Shown here: positions 11,831 to 25,926 of the stretch, piece by piece
Position numbering within the stretch: position 1 is the stretch's first letter
Layout: each line of letters starts with the position of its first letter
Origin: Calliopsis andreniformis
Lineage: Eukaryota; Arthropoda; Insecta; Hymenoptera; Andrenidae
Length of the DNA stretch: 64,000 bases
Reading direction: 5' to 3'
Assembly: GCF_051401765.1 (NCBI RefSeq)
Contig: NW_027480504.1
Span: forward strand, 1,984,001 to 2,048,000
Position numbers and translations under genes: made by a program
The notes under the pieces: model-generated
What the model was told of the DNA's origin: nothing
Databases searched by the model: none
The model's input: the letters and a program-made list of their open reading frames with translations, nothing else

Positions 11831-14800
11831 AATCCTCAATATTCAATCCTCAATCCTCAATCCTCAATCCACAATCTTCAACCTTCAATCCTCAATACTC
11901 AATCTTCAATCCTCAATCCTGAATCCTCAATCCTCAATACTCAATCCTCGATCGTCAATCATCAATCCTCAACACTCAATCCTCAATGCTCAATCCTCAA
12001 TCCTCAATCCTCAACCCTCAATCTGCAATCCTCAGTACGCAATCTGCAATCCTCAATACTCAATCTGCAATCCTCAATCCTCAATACTCAATCCTCAATC
12101 CTCATTCGTCAATCCTCAATACCCAATCCTCAATACCCAATCCTCAATCTTCAATCCTCAATCCTCAATCCTCAATTCTCAATCCTCAAACCTCAATCCA
12201 CAGACCTCAATCCTCAATCTTCAATCCTCAATACTCAATCTTCAATCCTCAGTCCTCAATCCTCAATCCACAATCCTCATTCTTCTATCCTTAACACCCA
12301 ATCCTCAATCTTCAATCCTCAATCCTCAATCCTCAATTCTCAATCCTCAATCCTCAATCCTCAGACCTCAAACATCAACACTCAACCCTCAGTCCTCGTC
12401 CTCAATCCACAACCCTCAATCCTCGATACTCAATCTTCAATCATCAATATTCAATCTTCAATCCTCAATCCTCAATCCTCAATACTCAAACCTCAATCCT
12501 CAATACACAACTATCAATCCTCAATTCTCAATACTCAATAGAATATCCTGAATTCTCAGGATTCAATACTCAAACCTCAACCCTCAACCATCAGCCCTCA
12601 TCCTCAATCCTCAATCCTCAATCCTCAATCCTCAATCCTCAATCCTCAATGCTCAATCCTCAATCCTCAATACTCAACCCTCAATCTGCAATTCTTAATA
12701 CTCAATCTGCAATCCTCAATCCTCAATCCTTAATCCTCAATCCTCATTCTTCAGTCCTCAATACCCAATCCTTAGTACCCAATCCTCCATCTTCAATCCT
12801 CAATCCTCAATCCTCAATTCTCAATCCTCTATCATCAATCCGCAGACCTCAATCCAAAATCTTCAATTGTCAATACTCAATCTTCAATCCTCAATCCTCA
12901 ATCCTCAATCCACAATCCTCATTCTTCAATCCTCAAAACCCAATCCTCAATCTTCAATCCTCAATCTTCAATCCTCAATCCTCAATCGTCAATCCTCAAT
13001 CCTCAATTCTCACTCCTCAATACTCAATCCTCAATCGTCAATCCTCAATCCCCAATCCTCAATCTTCAATCCTCAATCCTCAATCCTCAATCCTCAATCC
13101 TCAATCCTCAATCCTCAATCTTCAATCCTCAATACTCAATCTTCAATCCTCAATCCTCAATCCTCAATCCTCAATGCTCAATCCTCAATCCTCAGTCCTC
13201 AATCCTCAACCCTCAATCTGCAATCCTCAATACTCAATCTGCAATCGTCAATCCTGAATCCTCAATCGTCAATCCTCATTCTTCAATCCTCAATACCCAA
13301 CCCTCAATACCCAATCCTCAATCTTCAATCCTCAATCCTCAATCCTCAATTCTCAATCCTCAATCCTCAATCCACAGACCTCAATCCTCAACCTTCAATC
13401 CTCAATTCTCAATCCTCAATCTTCAATCCTCAATCCTCAATCCTCAATCCTCAATCCTCAATCCTCAATATTCAATCCACAATACTCAACCTTCAATCCT
13501 CAATCCTCAATCCTCAATCGTCAATCCTCAACCCTCAGTCCTCATACTCAATTCTCAATTCTCAATCATCAATCCTCAATCCTCAATCTTCAATCCTCAA
13601 TGATCAATCTCCAATCCTAGATCCTCAATCCCCAATCCTCAATCCTTAATCCTCAGCCTTCAATCCTCAATCCCCAGTCCTCAATCTTCAATCCACAATG
13701 CTCAATCCTCAATCCTCAATCCTCAGTCCTCAATCCTCAATCCTCAATCCTCAAACATCGATCCTCAACCGTCAGTCCTCGCCCTCAATACTCAACACTC
13801 AATCCTCAATCCTCAATCTTCAATCCTTAATACTCAATCTTCAATAATCAATCCTCAATTCTCAATCCTCAATACTCAATCCGCAATCGTCGATCCTCAA
13901 TCCCCAATCCTCAATCTTCAATCCTCAATCCTCAATCCTCAATCCTCAATCCTCAACCTTCAATCCTCAATACTCAATCTTCAATCCTCAATCCTCAATC
14001 CTGAATCCTCAATCCTCATTCTTCAATCCTCAATACCCAATCCTCAATCTTCAGTCCTCAATCCTATATCCTCAATTCTCAATCCTCAATCCTCAGTCCT
14101 CAGTCCTCAAACCTCAACCCACAACCCTCAGCCCTCATCCTCAATCCTCAATACTCAATCCTCAATCCTCAATCTTCAATCCTCAATCTTCAATCCTCAA
14201 TACTCAATCTTCAATCCTCAATCCTCAATCCTCAATCCACAATTCTCAATGCTCAATCCTCAGTCCTCAGTCCTCAAACCACAATCCTCAACCCTCAGCC
14301 CTGGTCCTCAATCCTCAATCCTCAATCCTCAATCCTCAATCTTCAATCCTCAATACTCAATCTTCAATCCTCAATCCTCAATCCTCAATCCTCAATCCTC
14401 AATCCTCAACCCTCAATGTTCAATCCTCAACACCCAATCCTCAATCTTCAATCCTCAATCCTCAATCCTCAATCCTCAATCCTCATTCTTCAATCATCAA
14501 TACACAATCCTCAATCTTCAATCCTCAATCCTCAATCCTCAATTCTCAATCCTCAATCCTCAATCCTCAATACCCAATCCTGAAGCTTCAATCCTCAATC
14601 CTCAATCCTGAATCGTCAATCCTCAATCTTCAATCCTCAATACTCAATCTTCAATCCTCAATCCTCAATACTCAATCCTCAATTCTCAATTCTCAATCCT
14701 CAATCCTCAGTCCTCAGTCCTCAAACCACAATCCTCAACCCTCAGCCCTGGTCCTCAATCAACAACACTCAATCCTCGATCCTCAATCTTCAATCATCAA

Positions 14801-14966
14801 TATTCAATCTTCAATTCTCAATCCTCAATCCTCAACACCCAATCCTCAATCTTCAATCCTCAATCCTCAATCCTCTATCCTCAATGCTCAATACACAATC
14901 CTCAATCTTCAATCCTCAATCCTCAATCCTCAGTACTCAACCATCAATCCTCGATTCTCAATTCTC

Positions 14967-15330
14967 AATAGAATATCCTGAATTCTCATGGTTCAATACT
15001 CAATCCACAATATTCAATAATCAAATCTCAATCCTCAAACATAAATTCTCAACACTCAATCCTCAACACTCAGTCCACTCTCTTCAAACTTTCCATCCTC
15101 AATCCTCAATCCGCAAGCGTCAATCCTCAATCCTCAACCTTCAAACCTCAATCCTCAGTCCTCAAACCTCAATCCCGTATCCTCAATCCTGAATCCTCAA
15201 TCTTCAGCCCTCAGTCCTCAACAATCAAGAGTCAATCCTCAATCCGCAATAGAGTATCCTCAATTCACAGTTTTCAATACTCAATCCCCAATCTTCAATC
15301 CTCATATCTCAATCCACAAACATCAATTCT
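14967..15330 (+). repeat. Diverged island, CATGG type (281-bp subfamily)
   Basis: It carries CAAACTTTCC and a second landmark AATAGAGTATCC at 15248, like the islands at 2713 and 23077. Its right end is replaced: after CATCAATTC it continues as CATAATTCAACCC, the flank normally seen after the AATAGAATATAATAAA islands. Confidence 0.83.
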
Positions 15331-16006
15331 CATAATTCAACCCTCAACACTCAGTCCCCAATCCTCAATCTTCAACACTCAATCCTCAATCCTCAATCCT
15401 CAATCCTCAACCTTCAATCCTCAATACTCAATCCTCAATCCTCAATCCTCAATCCTCAATCCTCAATCCTCAACCCCCAATCCTCATTCCTCAAACCTCA
15501 ATCCTCAACCCTCAGTCCTCATCCTCAATTCTCAATCCTCAATCCTCAATCCTCAATCCTCAATCTTCAATCCTCAATAATCGATCTCCAATCCTAGATC
15601 CTCAATACACAATCATCAATCCTTAATTCTCAACCTTCAATCCTCAATCCCCAGTCTTCAATCTTCAATCCTCAATGCTCAATCCTCAATGCTCAATTCT
15701 CAATCCTCAATCCTCAATCCTCAGTCGTCAAACCTCAATCCCTGACCCTCTGCCCTCATCCTCAACCTCAGTCTTTAACCCTCAGTCCTCAGTCCTCAAA
15801 CCTCAATCCTCAACCCTCAGACATCATCCTCAATCCTCAATCCTCAATCCTCAATCCTCAATCCTCAATCTTCAATCCCTAATACTCAATCTTCAATCCT
15901 CAATCCTCAGTCCCCAAACCTCAATCCTGAATCTTCAATACTCAACCTTCAAGCCTCAATCCTCAGTCCTCAATACTCAACCATCAATCCTCAATTCTCA
16001 ATACTC

Positions 16007-16871
16007 AATAGAATATCCTGAATTCTCAGGACTCAATACTCAAACCTCAATCCTCAACCCTCAGCCCTCATCCTCCATCCTCGATCCTCAATCTTCAATC
16101 CTCAATAATCAATCTCCAATCCTACATCCTCAATCCCCAATCCTCAATCCTTAATCCTCAATCTTCAATCCTCAATCGCCAGTCCTCAATCTTCAATCCT
16201 CAATGCTCAATCCTCAACCCTCAAGCCTCAGTCCTCAATCCTCAATCCTCAATCCTCAAACCTCAATCCTCAACCGTCAGTCCTCGTCCTCAATCCTCAA
16301 CCCTCAATCCTCAATCCCCAATCTTCAATCTCCAATCCTAGATCCTCAATCCTCAATCCTCAATCCCCAATCTTCAATCCTCAATAATCAATCTCCAATC
16401 CTAGATCCTCAATCCTCAATCCTCAATCCCCAATCTTCAATCCTCAATAACCAATCTCCAATCCTAGATCCTCAACCCTCAATCCTCAATCCTCAATCCT
16501 CAATCCTTCTTCACATCCTCAATACCCAATCCTCAATCTTCAATCCTCCATCAACAATCCTGAATTCATCAATCCTCAATCCTCAGTCCTCAGTCGTCAA
16601 ACCACAATCCCCGACCATCAGCCCTCATCCTCAATCCTCAGTCCTCAATCCTAAGTCCTCAGTCTTCTTCAAAACCTCAATCCTCAACCCTCAGACATCA
16701 TCCTCAATCCTTAATCCTCAATCCTCAATCCTCAACCTTCAATCCTTCAATACTCAATCTTCAATCCTCAATCCTCAGCCCTCAAACTCAATACTGAATC
16801 CTCATACTCAACTTTCATCCTCAATCTTCAGTCTCAGTACTCCAACCATCGATCCTCAATTCTCAGTACTC
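16007..16871 (+). repeat. 865-bp module whose right part is in the noisy stretch
   Basis: The GGAC landmark is at 16007 and the 63-bp repeats are at 16329, 16392 and 16455 (322 bp in; the spacer before the third reads AATAACC instead of AATAATC). The module matches 8723-9586 closely up to about 16500. After that it differs by many one- and two-base indels that nearly cancel, giving 865 instead of 864 bp. Confidence 0.87.
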
Positions 16872-18710
16872 AATAGAATATCCTGAATCCTCAGGATTCA
16901 ATAATCAATCTCAATCCTCAACCCTCAGCCCTCATCCTCCATCATCAATCCTCAATCCTCAATCCTCAATCTTCAATCCTCAGTACTCAATATTCAATCC
17001 CCAATCCTCAATCCTCAATCCTCAATCCTCAATCCTCAATCATCAACCCTCAACCCTCATTCCTCAAACCTCAATCCTCAACCCCTCAGTCCTCATCCTC
17101 AATTCTCAATCCTCAATCCTCATTCCTCAATCCTCAATCCTCAATCTTCATTCCTCAATATCAATCTCAATCCTAGATCCTCAATCCACATCTTCAATCC
17201 TTAATTCTCAATCTTCAATCCTCAATAACCCAGTCTTCAATCTTCAATTCTCAATGCTCAATCCTCAATGCTACAATCCTCAGTCCTCAATCCTCAGTCC
17301 TCAATCCTCAAACCTCTATCCCTCTACGTCAGTCCTCGACCTCAATCCTCAAACCTCATTTCTCAATCCTCAATATTCAATCATCAATACTCAATCTTCA
17401 ATCCTCAATCCTCAATCCCAATCTCATACTGAATCCTCAATACTCAACCTTCAATCCTCAATCTTCAGTCCTCAGTACTCAACCATCGATCCTCAATCTC
17501 AGTACTCAATAGAATATCCTGAAATCTCAGGATTCAATACCAAAACCTCAATCCTCAACCCTCAGCCTCATCCTCCACATAATCCCAATCATCCTCAAAC
17601 CTCAATCCTCAATCTCAAGTCTACTTCATTTCAATCCCCAATCCTCAAATCCTCAATCATCAATCCCCAATCCTCAATCCTCTCAATCATCAACCCTCAA
17701 TCCTCATTCCTCAAACCTCAATCCTCAACCCTCAGTCCTCATCCTCAATCGCTACTCCTCAATCCTCAATCCCCAATCTCCAATCACTCAATCCTCAATC
17801 CTCAATCCTCAATCCTCACTCATCAACCCTCAATCCTCATATCCTCAAACCTCAATCCTCAACCCTCAGTCCTCATCTCTCAATCCTCATTCCTCAAACC
17901 TCAATCCTCAACCCTCATTCCTCATCCTCAATTCTCAATCCTCAATCCTCAATCCTCAATCCTCAATCCTCACTCATCAACCCTCAATCCTCATTCCTCA
18001 AACTCAATCCTCAACCCTCAGTCCTCATCCTCAATCCTCATTCCTCAAACCTCAATCCTCAACCCTCAGTCCTCATCCTCAATTCTCAATCCTCATCTCA
18101 ATCCTCAATCCTCAATCTTCAATCCATCAATATTTCAATCATCAACCTCAATCCTCAATCCTCAATCCTCAGTGATCAATACTCAATCTTTAATACACAA
18201 TCCTCAATCCTCACATCCTCAATCCTCATCCTCAATCCTCAATCCTCATTTCCTCAAACCTCAATCCTCAACACCTCAGTCCTCATCCTCAATCTCAATT
18301 CTCAATCCTCAATCATCAATCCTCAATCTTCAATCCTCAATAATCAATCTCCAATTCTAGATCCTCAATCCTCAATCCTCAATCCTCAATCTGCAATCCT
18401 CAATAATCGATCTCCAATCCTAGATCCTCAATCCTCAATCCTCAATCCTCAATCCTCATCCCCATTCTTCAATCCTCAACACCCAATCCTCAATCTTCAA
18501 TCCTCAATCATCAATCCTCAATTCTCAATCCTCAATCCTCAATCCTCAGTCGTCCAAACCTCAATCCCTGACCCTCTGCCTCATCCTCAACCCTCAGTCT
18601 TTAATCCTCAGTCCTCAGTCCTCAAACCTCAATCCTCAACCTCAGACATCATCCTCAATCCTCAATCCTCAATCCTCAATCCTCAATCCTCAATCCTCAA
18701 TCCCCTAATA
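16500..18710 (+). repeat. Array stretch with dense small indels
   Basis: Heptamer spacing is broken again and again here. Examples, with the reading in sister copies: CTTCTTCACATCC for CTCACTCTTCAATCC, CTTCTTCAAAACC for CTTCAAACC, CTCAAACTCAATAC for CTCAAACCTCAATAC, CAGTCTCAGTACTCCAACC for CAGTCCTCAGTACTCAACC, CAATAACCCAG for CAATACCCAG, and GTCGTCCAAACC for GTCGTCAAACC. Copies of the same material at 9.2-10 and 33 kb show none of these, and register is regular again right of about 18710. Most likely this is uncorrected long-read consensus; a true mutated patch is less likely. The stop-free stretches at 16203-16886 and 17254-18360 lie across it and have no coding meaning. Confidence 0.82.
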
Positions 18711-19154
18711 CTCAATCTTCAATCCTCAATCCTCAGTCCCCAAACCTCAATCCTGAATCTTCAATACTCAACCTTCAAGCCTCAATCCTCTGTCCTCAAT
18801 ACTCAACCATCAATCCTCAATTCTGAATACTCAATAGAATATCCTGAACTCTCAGGACTCAATACTCAAACCTCAATCCTCAACCCTCAGCCCTCATCCT
18901 CCATCCTCAATCCTCAATCTTCAATCCTCAATAATCAATCTCCAATCCTACATCCTCAATCCCCAATCCTCAATCCTTAATCCTCAATCTTCAATCCGCA
19001 ATCGCCAGTCCTCAATCTTCAATCCTCAATGCTCAACCCTCAACCCTCAAGCCTCAGTCCTCAATCCTCAATCCTCAATCCTCAAACCTCAATCCTCAAC
19101 CGTCAGTCCTCGTCCTCAATCCTCAACCCTCAATCCTCAATCCCCAATCTTCAG

Positions 19155-19343
19155 TCTCCAATCCTAGATCCTCAATCCTGAATCCTCAATCCCCAATCTT
19201 CAATCCTCAATAATCAATCTCCAATCCTAGATCCTCAATCCTCAATCCTCAATCCCCAATCTTCAATCCTCAATAATCAATCTCCAATCCTAGATCCTCA
19301 ACCCTCAATCCTCAATCCTCAATCCTCAATCCTCAATCCTCAC
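19155..19343 (+). repeat. 63-bp repeat, three copies
   Basis: Copies start at 19155, 19218 and 19281, which is 322 bp after the landmark at 18833. The block shares TCAGTCTCC and CCTGAATCC with the block at 10877, as expected for the duplicated segment. Confidence 0.92.
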
Positions 19344-19738
19344 TCTTCAACCCTCAATACCCAATCCTCAATCTTCAATCCTCCATCAACAATCCTGAAT
19401 TCTCAATCCTCAATCCTCAGTCCTCAGTCGTCAAACCTCAATCCCCGACCCTCAGCCCTCATCCTCAATCCTCAGTCCTCAATCCTAAGTCCTCAGTCCT
19501 CAAACCTCAATCCTCAACCCTCAGACATCATCCTCAATCCTTAATCCTCAATCCTCAATCCTCAACCTTCAATCCTCAATCCTCAATCCTCAATCCTCAA
19601 TCCTCAATCTTAAATCCTCTTTACTCAATCCTCAATCCTCAATCCTCAATCCTCAATCCTCAATCCTCAATAATCAAAGCACAACATTCAACCATCAATC
19701 CTCAGTACTCAACCATCAATCCTCAATTTTCAATACTC

Positions 19739-20108
19739 AATAGAATATCCTGAATTCTCATGGTTCAATACTCAATCCACAATATTCAATAATCAAATCT
19801 CAATCCTCAAACATAAATTCTCAACACTCAATCCTCAACACCCATACTCAATCTTCAATCCTCAATCCTCAATCCTCAATCCTCAATTCTCAATCCTCAA
19901 TCCTCTGTCCTCAAACCTCAATCCTGAATCCTCAATACTGAATCCTCAATCTTCAGCCCTCAGTTCTCAACAATCAGTTGTCAAACCTCAATCCTCAATA
20001 GAATGTCGTCAATTCGCAGTTTTCAATACTCAATACTCAATCTGCAATCTTCAAATCTCTATCCACGAACATCAATTCTCATCACTCAACCCTCAACACT
20101 CAGTCCCC
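19739..20108 (+). repeat. Diverged island, CATGG type, internally shortened
   Basis: This is the sister of the island at 11461, with the same deletion after CTCAACACCC and the same altered second landmark (AATAGAATGTCG at 19997, 258 bp on). The deletion therefore preceded the 8.28-kb duplication. Confidence 0.82.
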
Positions 20109-23076
20109 AATCCTCAATATTCAATCCTCAATCCTCAATCCTCAATCCACAATCTTCAACCTTCAATCCTCAATACTCAATCTTCAATCCTCAATCCTGA
20201 ATCCTCAATCCTCAATACTCAATCCTCGATCGTCAATCATCAATCCTCAACACTCAATCCTCAATGCTCAATCCTCAATCCTCAATCCTCAACCCTCAAT
20301 CTGCAATCCTCAGTACGCAATCTGCAATCCTCAATACTCAATCTGCAATCCTCAATCCTCAATACTCAATCCTCAATCCTCATTCGTCAATCCTCAATAC
20401 CCAATCCTCAATACCCAATCCTCAATCTTCAATCCTCAATCCTCAATCCTCAATTCTCAATCCTCAATCCTCAATCCTCAGACCTCAAACATCAACACTC
20501 AACCCTCAGTCCTCGTCCTCAATCCACAACCCTCAATCCTCGATACTCAATCTTCAATCATCAATATTCAATCTTCAATCCTCAATCCTCAATCCTCAAT
20601 ACTCAAACCTCAATCCTCAATACACAACTATCAATCCTCAATTCTCAATACTCAATAGAATATCCTGAATTCTCAGGATTCAATACTCAAACCTCAACCC
20701 TCAACCATCAGCCCTCATCCTCAATCCTCAATCCTCAATCCTCAATCCTCAATCCTCAATCCTCAATGCTCAATCCTCAATCCTCAATACTCAACCCTCA
20801 ATCTGCAATTCTCAATACTCAATCTGCAATCCTCAATCCTCAATCCTTAATCCTCAATCCTCATTCTTCAGTCCTCAATACCCAATCCTCAGTACCCAAT
20901 CCTCCATCTTCAATCCTCAATCCTCAATCCTCAATTCTCAACCCTCTATCCTCAATCCGCAGACCTCAATCCTAAATCTTCAATTGTCAATACTCAATCT
21001 TCAATCCTCAATCCTCAATCCTCAATCCACAATCCTCATTCTTCAATCCTCAAAACCCAATCCTCAATCTTCAATCCTCAATCCTCAATCGTCAATCCTC
21101 AATCCTCAATTCTCACTCCTCAATACTCAATCCTCAATCGTCAATCCTCAATCCCCAATCCTCAATCTTCAATCCTCAATCCTCAATCCTCAATCCTCAA
21201 TCCTCAATCCTCAATCCTCAATCTTCAATCCTCAATACTCAATCTTCAATCCTCAATCCTCAATCCTCAATCCTCAATGCTCAATCCTCAATCCTCAATC
21301 CTCAATCCTCAACCCTCAATCTGCAATCCTCAATACTCAATCTGCAATCGTCAATCCTGAATCCTCAATCGTCAATCCTCATTCTTCAATCCTCAATACC
21401 CAACCCTCAATACCCAATCCTCAATCTTCAATCCTCAATCCTCAATCCTCAATTCTCAATCCTCAATCCTCAATCCACAGACCTCAATCCTCAACCTTCA
21501 ATCCTCAATTCTCAATCCTCAATCTTCAATCCTCAATCCTCAATCCTCAATCCTCAATCCTCAATCCTCAATATTCAATCCACAATACTCAACCTTCAAT
21601 CCTCAATCCTCAATCCTCAATCGTCAATCCTCAACCCTCAGTCCTCATACTCAATTCTCAATTCTCAATCATCAATCCTCAATCCTCAATCTTCAATCCT
21701 CAATGATCAATCTCCAATCCTAGATCCTCAATCCCCAATCCTCAATCCTTAATCCTCAGCCTTCAATCCTCAATCCCCAGTCCTCAGTCTTCAATCCACA
21801 ATGCTCAATCCTCAATCCTCAATCCTCAGTCCTCAATCCTCAATCCTCAATCCTCAAACATCGATCCTCAACCGTCAGTCCTCGCCCTCAATACTCAACA
21901 CTCAATCCTCAATCCTCAATCTTCAATCCTTAATACTCAATCTTCAATAATCAATCCTCAATTCTCAATCCTCAATACTCAATCCGCAATCGTCGATCCT
22001 CAATCCCCAATCCTCAATCTTCAATCCTCAATCCTCAATCCTCAATCCTCAATCCTCAACCTTCAATCCTCAATACTCAATCTTCAATCCTCAATCCTCA
22101 ATCCTGAATCCTCAATCCTCATTCTTCAATCCTCAATACCCAATCCTCAATCTTCAGTCCTCAATCCTATATCCTCAATTCTCAATCCTCAATCCTCAGT
22201 CCTCAGTCCTCAAACCTCAACCCTCAACCCTCAGCCCTCATCCTCAATCCTCAATACTCAATCCTCAATCCTCAATCTTCAATCCTCAATCTTCAATCCT
22301 CAATACTCAATCTTCAATCCTCAATCCTCAATCCTCAATCCACAATTCTCAATGCTCAATCCTCAGTCCTCAGTCCTCAAACCACAATCCTCAACCCTCA
22401 GCCCTGGTCCTCAATCCTCAATCCTCAATCCTCAATCCTCAATCTTCAATCCTCAATACTCAATCTTCAATCCTCAATCCTCAATCCTCAATCCTCAATC
22501 CTCAATCCTCAACCCTCAATGTTCAATCCTCAACACCCAATCCTCAATCTTCAATCCTCAATCCTCAATCCTCAATCCTCAATCCTCATTCTTCAATCCT
22601 CAATACACAATCCTCAATCTTCAATCCTCAATCCTCAATCCTCAATTCTCAATCCTCAATCCTCAATCCTCAATACCCAATCCTGAAGCTTCAATCCTCA
22701 ATCCTCAATCCTGAATCGTCAATCCTCAATCTTCAATCCTCAATACTCAATCTTCAATCCTCAATCCTCAATCCTCAATCCTCAATTCTCAATCCTCAAT
22801 CCTCAGTCCTCAGTCCTCAAACCACAATCCTCAACCCTCAGCCCTGGTCCTCAATCAACAACACTCAATACTCGATCCTCAATCTTCAATCATCAATATT
22901 CAATCTTCAATTCTCAATCCTCAATCCTCAACACCCAATCCTCAATCTTCAATCCTCAATCCTCAATCCTCAATCCTCAATCCTCATTCTTCAATCCTCA
23001 ATACACAATCCTCAATCTTCAATCCTCAATCCTCAATCCTCAGTACTCAACCATCAATCCTCGATTCTCAATACTC

Positions 23077-23450
23077 AATAGAATATCCTGAATTCTCATG
23101 GTTCAATACTCAATCCACAATATTCAATAATCAAATCTCAATCCTCAAACATAAATTCTCAACACTCAATCCTCAACACTCAGTCCACTCTCTTCAAACT
23201 TTCCATCCTCAATCCTCAATCCGCAAGCGTCAATCCTCAATCCTCAACCTTCAAACCTCAATCCTCAGTCCTCAAACCTCAATCCCGTATCCTCAATCCT
23301 GAATCCTCAATCTTCAGCCCTCAGTCCTCAACAATCAAGAGTCAATCCTCAATCCGCAATAGAGTATCCTCAATTCACAGTTTTCAATACTCAATCCCCA
23401 ATCTTCAATCCTCATATCTCAATCCACAAACATCAATTCTCATCACTCAA
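23077..23450 (+). repeat. Diverged island, CATGG type (281-bp subfamily)
   Basis: It matches the island at 2713 in all diverged units, including CAAACTTTCC and AATAGAGTATCC at 23358. It belongs both to the 8.1-kb pair (partner 14967) and to the 20.4-kb pair (partner 2713), which places it at an overlap of two copy events. Confidence 0.84.
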
Positions 23451-24138
23451 CCCTCAACACTCAGTCCACAATCTTCAATCCTCAATCCTCTATCCTCAAT
23501 CTTCAATCCTGAATACTCAATCTTCAATCCTCAGCCCTCAATTCTCAGTCCTCAATCCTCAATCCTCAATCCTCAATCCTCATTCCTCAAACCTCAACCG
23601 TCAACCCACTGTCCTCATCCTCAATTCTCAATCCTCAATCCTCAATCCTCAATCTTCAGTCCGCAGTCCTCAAACCTCAACCCTCAACCCTCAGCCCTCA
23701 TCCTCAATCCTCAATACTCAATCCTCAATCCTCAATCTTCAATCCTCAATACTCAATCTTCAATAATCAATCCTCAATTCTCAATCCTCAATACTCAATC
23801 CTCAATCGTCGATCCTCAATCCCCAATCCCTAATCTTCAATCCTCGATCCTCAATCCTCCATCGTCAGGCATCAATCCTCAATACTCAATCTTCAATAAT
23901 CAATCCTCAATTCTCAATCCTCAATACTCAATCCTCAATTGTCAATCCTCAATCCCCAATCCTCAATCTTCAGTCCTCAATACTCAATCCTCAATCCTCA
24001 TCCTCAATCTTCAATCCTCAATAATCAACTATCAGTCCTCAGTTCTCAATACTCAATCCTCAATCCTCAATCCTCAGACCTCATCCTCAATCCTCAATCG
24101 TCAACCCACAGTCCTCAGACCTCAATTCTGAATCCTCA

Positions 24139-25926
24139 ATGCTCAATCTTCAATCCTCAAACCTTAGTCCTCAATACTCAAATATCAGTCCTCAATTCTC
24201 AATACTCAATCCTCAATCCTCAACCGTCAGTCCTCGTCCTCAATCCTCAACCCTCAATACTCAATCCTCAATCTTCAATCCTCAATACTCAATCTTCAAT
24301 CCTCAATCCTCAATCCTCAATCCTCAATGCTCAATCGTCAATCCTCAATCCTCAATCTTCAATCCTCTTTACTCAATCCTCAATCCTCAATCCTCAATCC
24401 TCAATAATCAAAGCGCAATCTTCAACCATCAATCCTCAGTACTCAACCATCAATCCTCAATTCTCAATACTCAATAGAATATCCTGAATACTCATGGTTC
24501 AATACTCAATCCACAATATTCAATAATCAAATCTCAATCCTCAAACATAAATTCTCAACACTCAATCCTCAACACCCAGTCCACTCTCTTCAAACCTCCA
24601 TCCTCAATCCTCAATCCGCAAGCGTCAGTCCTCAATCCTCAACCCTCAAACCTCAATCCTCAGTCCTCAAACCTCAATCCCGTGTCCTCAATCCTGAATC
24701 CTCAATCTTCAGCCCTCAGTCCTCAACAATCAAGAGTCAATCCTCAATCCGCAATAGAATATCCTCAATTCACAGTTTTCAATACTCAATCCCCAATCTT
24801 CAATCCTCATATCTCAATCCACAAACATCAATTCTCATCACTCAACCCACAACACTCAGACCTCAATCTTCAATCCTCAAACCTCTATCCTCAATCTTCA
24901 ATCCTCAATACTCAATCTTCAATCCTCAGCCCTCAATTCTCAGTCCTCAATCCTCAATCCTCAATCCTCAATCCTCATTCCTCAAACCTCAATCGTCAAC
25001 CCACAGTCCTCATCCTCAATTCTCAATCCTCAATCCTCAATCCTCAATCCTCAGTCCTCAGTCCTCAAACCTCAACCCTCAACCCTCAGCCCTCATCCTC
25101 AATCCTCAATACTCAATCCTCAATCCTCAATACTCAATCCTCAATCCTCAATCTTCAATCCTCAATACTCAATCTTTAATAATCAATCCTCAATTCTCAA
25201 TCCTCAATTCTCAATCCTCAATCGTCGATCCTCAATCCCCAATCCTCAATCTTCAATCTTCAATGCTCAACCCTCAATCCTCAATCCTCAATCCTCAATC
25301 TTCAATCCTCAATAGTCAATCTTCAATCCTCAATCCTCAACCCTCAATCCTCAATGTTCAATCCGCAATACCCAATCCTCAATCTTCAATCCTCAATCCT
25401 CAATCCTCAATCCTCAGTCCTCAATACTCAATCCTCAATCGTCAGTCCTCAAACCTCAAACCTCAATCTTCAATCCTCAATACACAATCTTCAATCCTCC
25501 ATCCTCAATCCTCAATCCTCAATCCTCAATCCTCAATCGTCAGGCTTCAATCCTCAATACTCTATCTTCAATCCTCAATGCTCAATCCTCATTCCTCAAT
25601 CCTCATTCTTCAATCCTCAATACCCAATCCTCAATCTTCAATCCTCAATCCTCAATCCTCAATTCACAATCCTCAACCCTCAGTCCTCAGTCCTCAAACC
25701 TCAATCCTCAACCCTCAGCCCTCATGCTCAATCCTCAATACTCAATCCTCAATCCTCAATCCTCAATCTTCAATCCTCAATACTCAATCTTCAATAATCA
25801 ATCCTCAATTCTCAATCCTCAATACTCAATCCTCAATCGTCGATCCTCAATCCCCAAACCTCAATCTACAATCCTCAATCCTCAATCCTCAATCCTCAAT
25901 CCTCAATCCTCAATCATCAATCCTCA
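24139..25926 (+). repeat. Segmental copy repeated at about 29189-30976 and 36401-38187
   Basis: The offset to the second copy is 5050 (5051 after an extra A near 30748) and 7212/7211 between second and third. The copies contain the sub-block with ATGCTCAACCCTC at 25263, 30313 and 37525. The first copy parts company at about 25927: it reads AATACTCAATC where the others jump to AATCCCCAATCC, which means a deletion of about 0.3 kb in the latter. Confidence 0.85.
24473..24860 (+). repeat. Diverged island, CATGG type (280-bp subfamily)
   Basis: The second landmark is at 24753. The dyad is further changed to CTGAATACTCATGG, as in the copies at 4109, 29523 and 36735. It is the first of three colinear copies spaced 5050 and 7212 bp apart. 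Confidence 0.84.

Larger units (their letters stand above)
9985..15330 (+). repeat. 5.3-kb segmental copy of 18272-23441
   Basis: Landmarks at 10555, 11461, 12537 and 14967 align with 18833, 19739, 20654 and 23077. The offset is 8278 in the left part and 8117-8103 after about 12200, because the left copy carries an extra 161 bp (23 heptamers) around 12190-12350. The right edge is sharp: the left copy reads TTCTCATAATTC at 15331 where the right copy reads TTCTCATCACTC at 23442. Confidence 0.87.
18272..23441 (+). repeat. Right copy of the 5.3-kb duplicated segment (partner 9985-15330)
   Basis: It is colinear with the left copy through landmarks 18833, 19739, 20654 and 23077. It lacks the 161-bp insertion seen in the left copy near 12.2 kb. 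Its first 440 bp lie in the indel-rich stretch, so apparent differences there should not be counted as divergence. To its right it continues into the island family shared with 2.7-5 kb. Confidence 0.87.

Noticed and set aside
17254..18360. A 368-codon frame with less regular peptide, at first sight more protein-like
   Set aside because: Its irregularity comes from the dense small indels of 16.5-18.7 kb; the underlying sequence is the same satellite.
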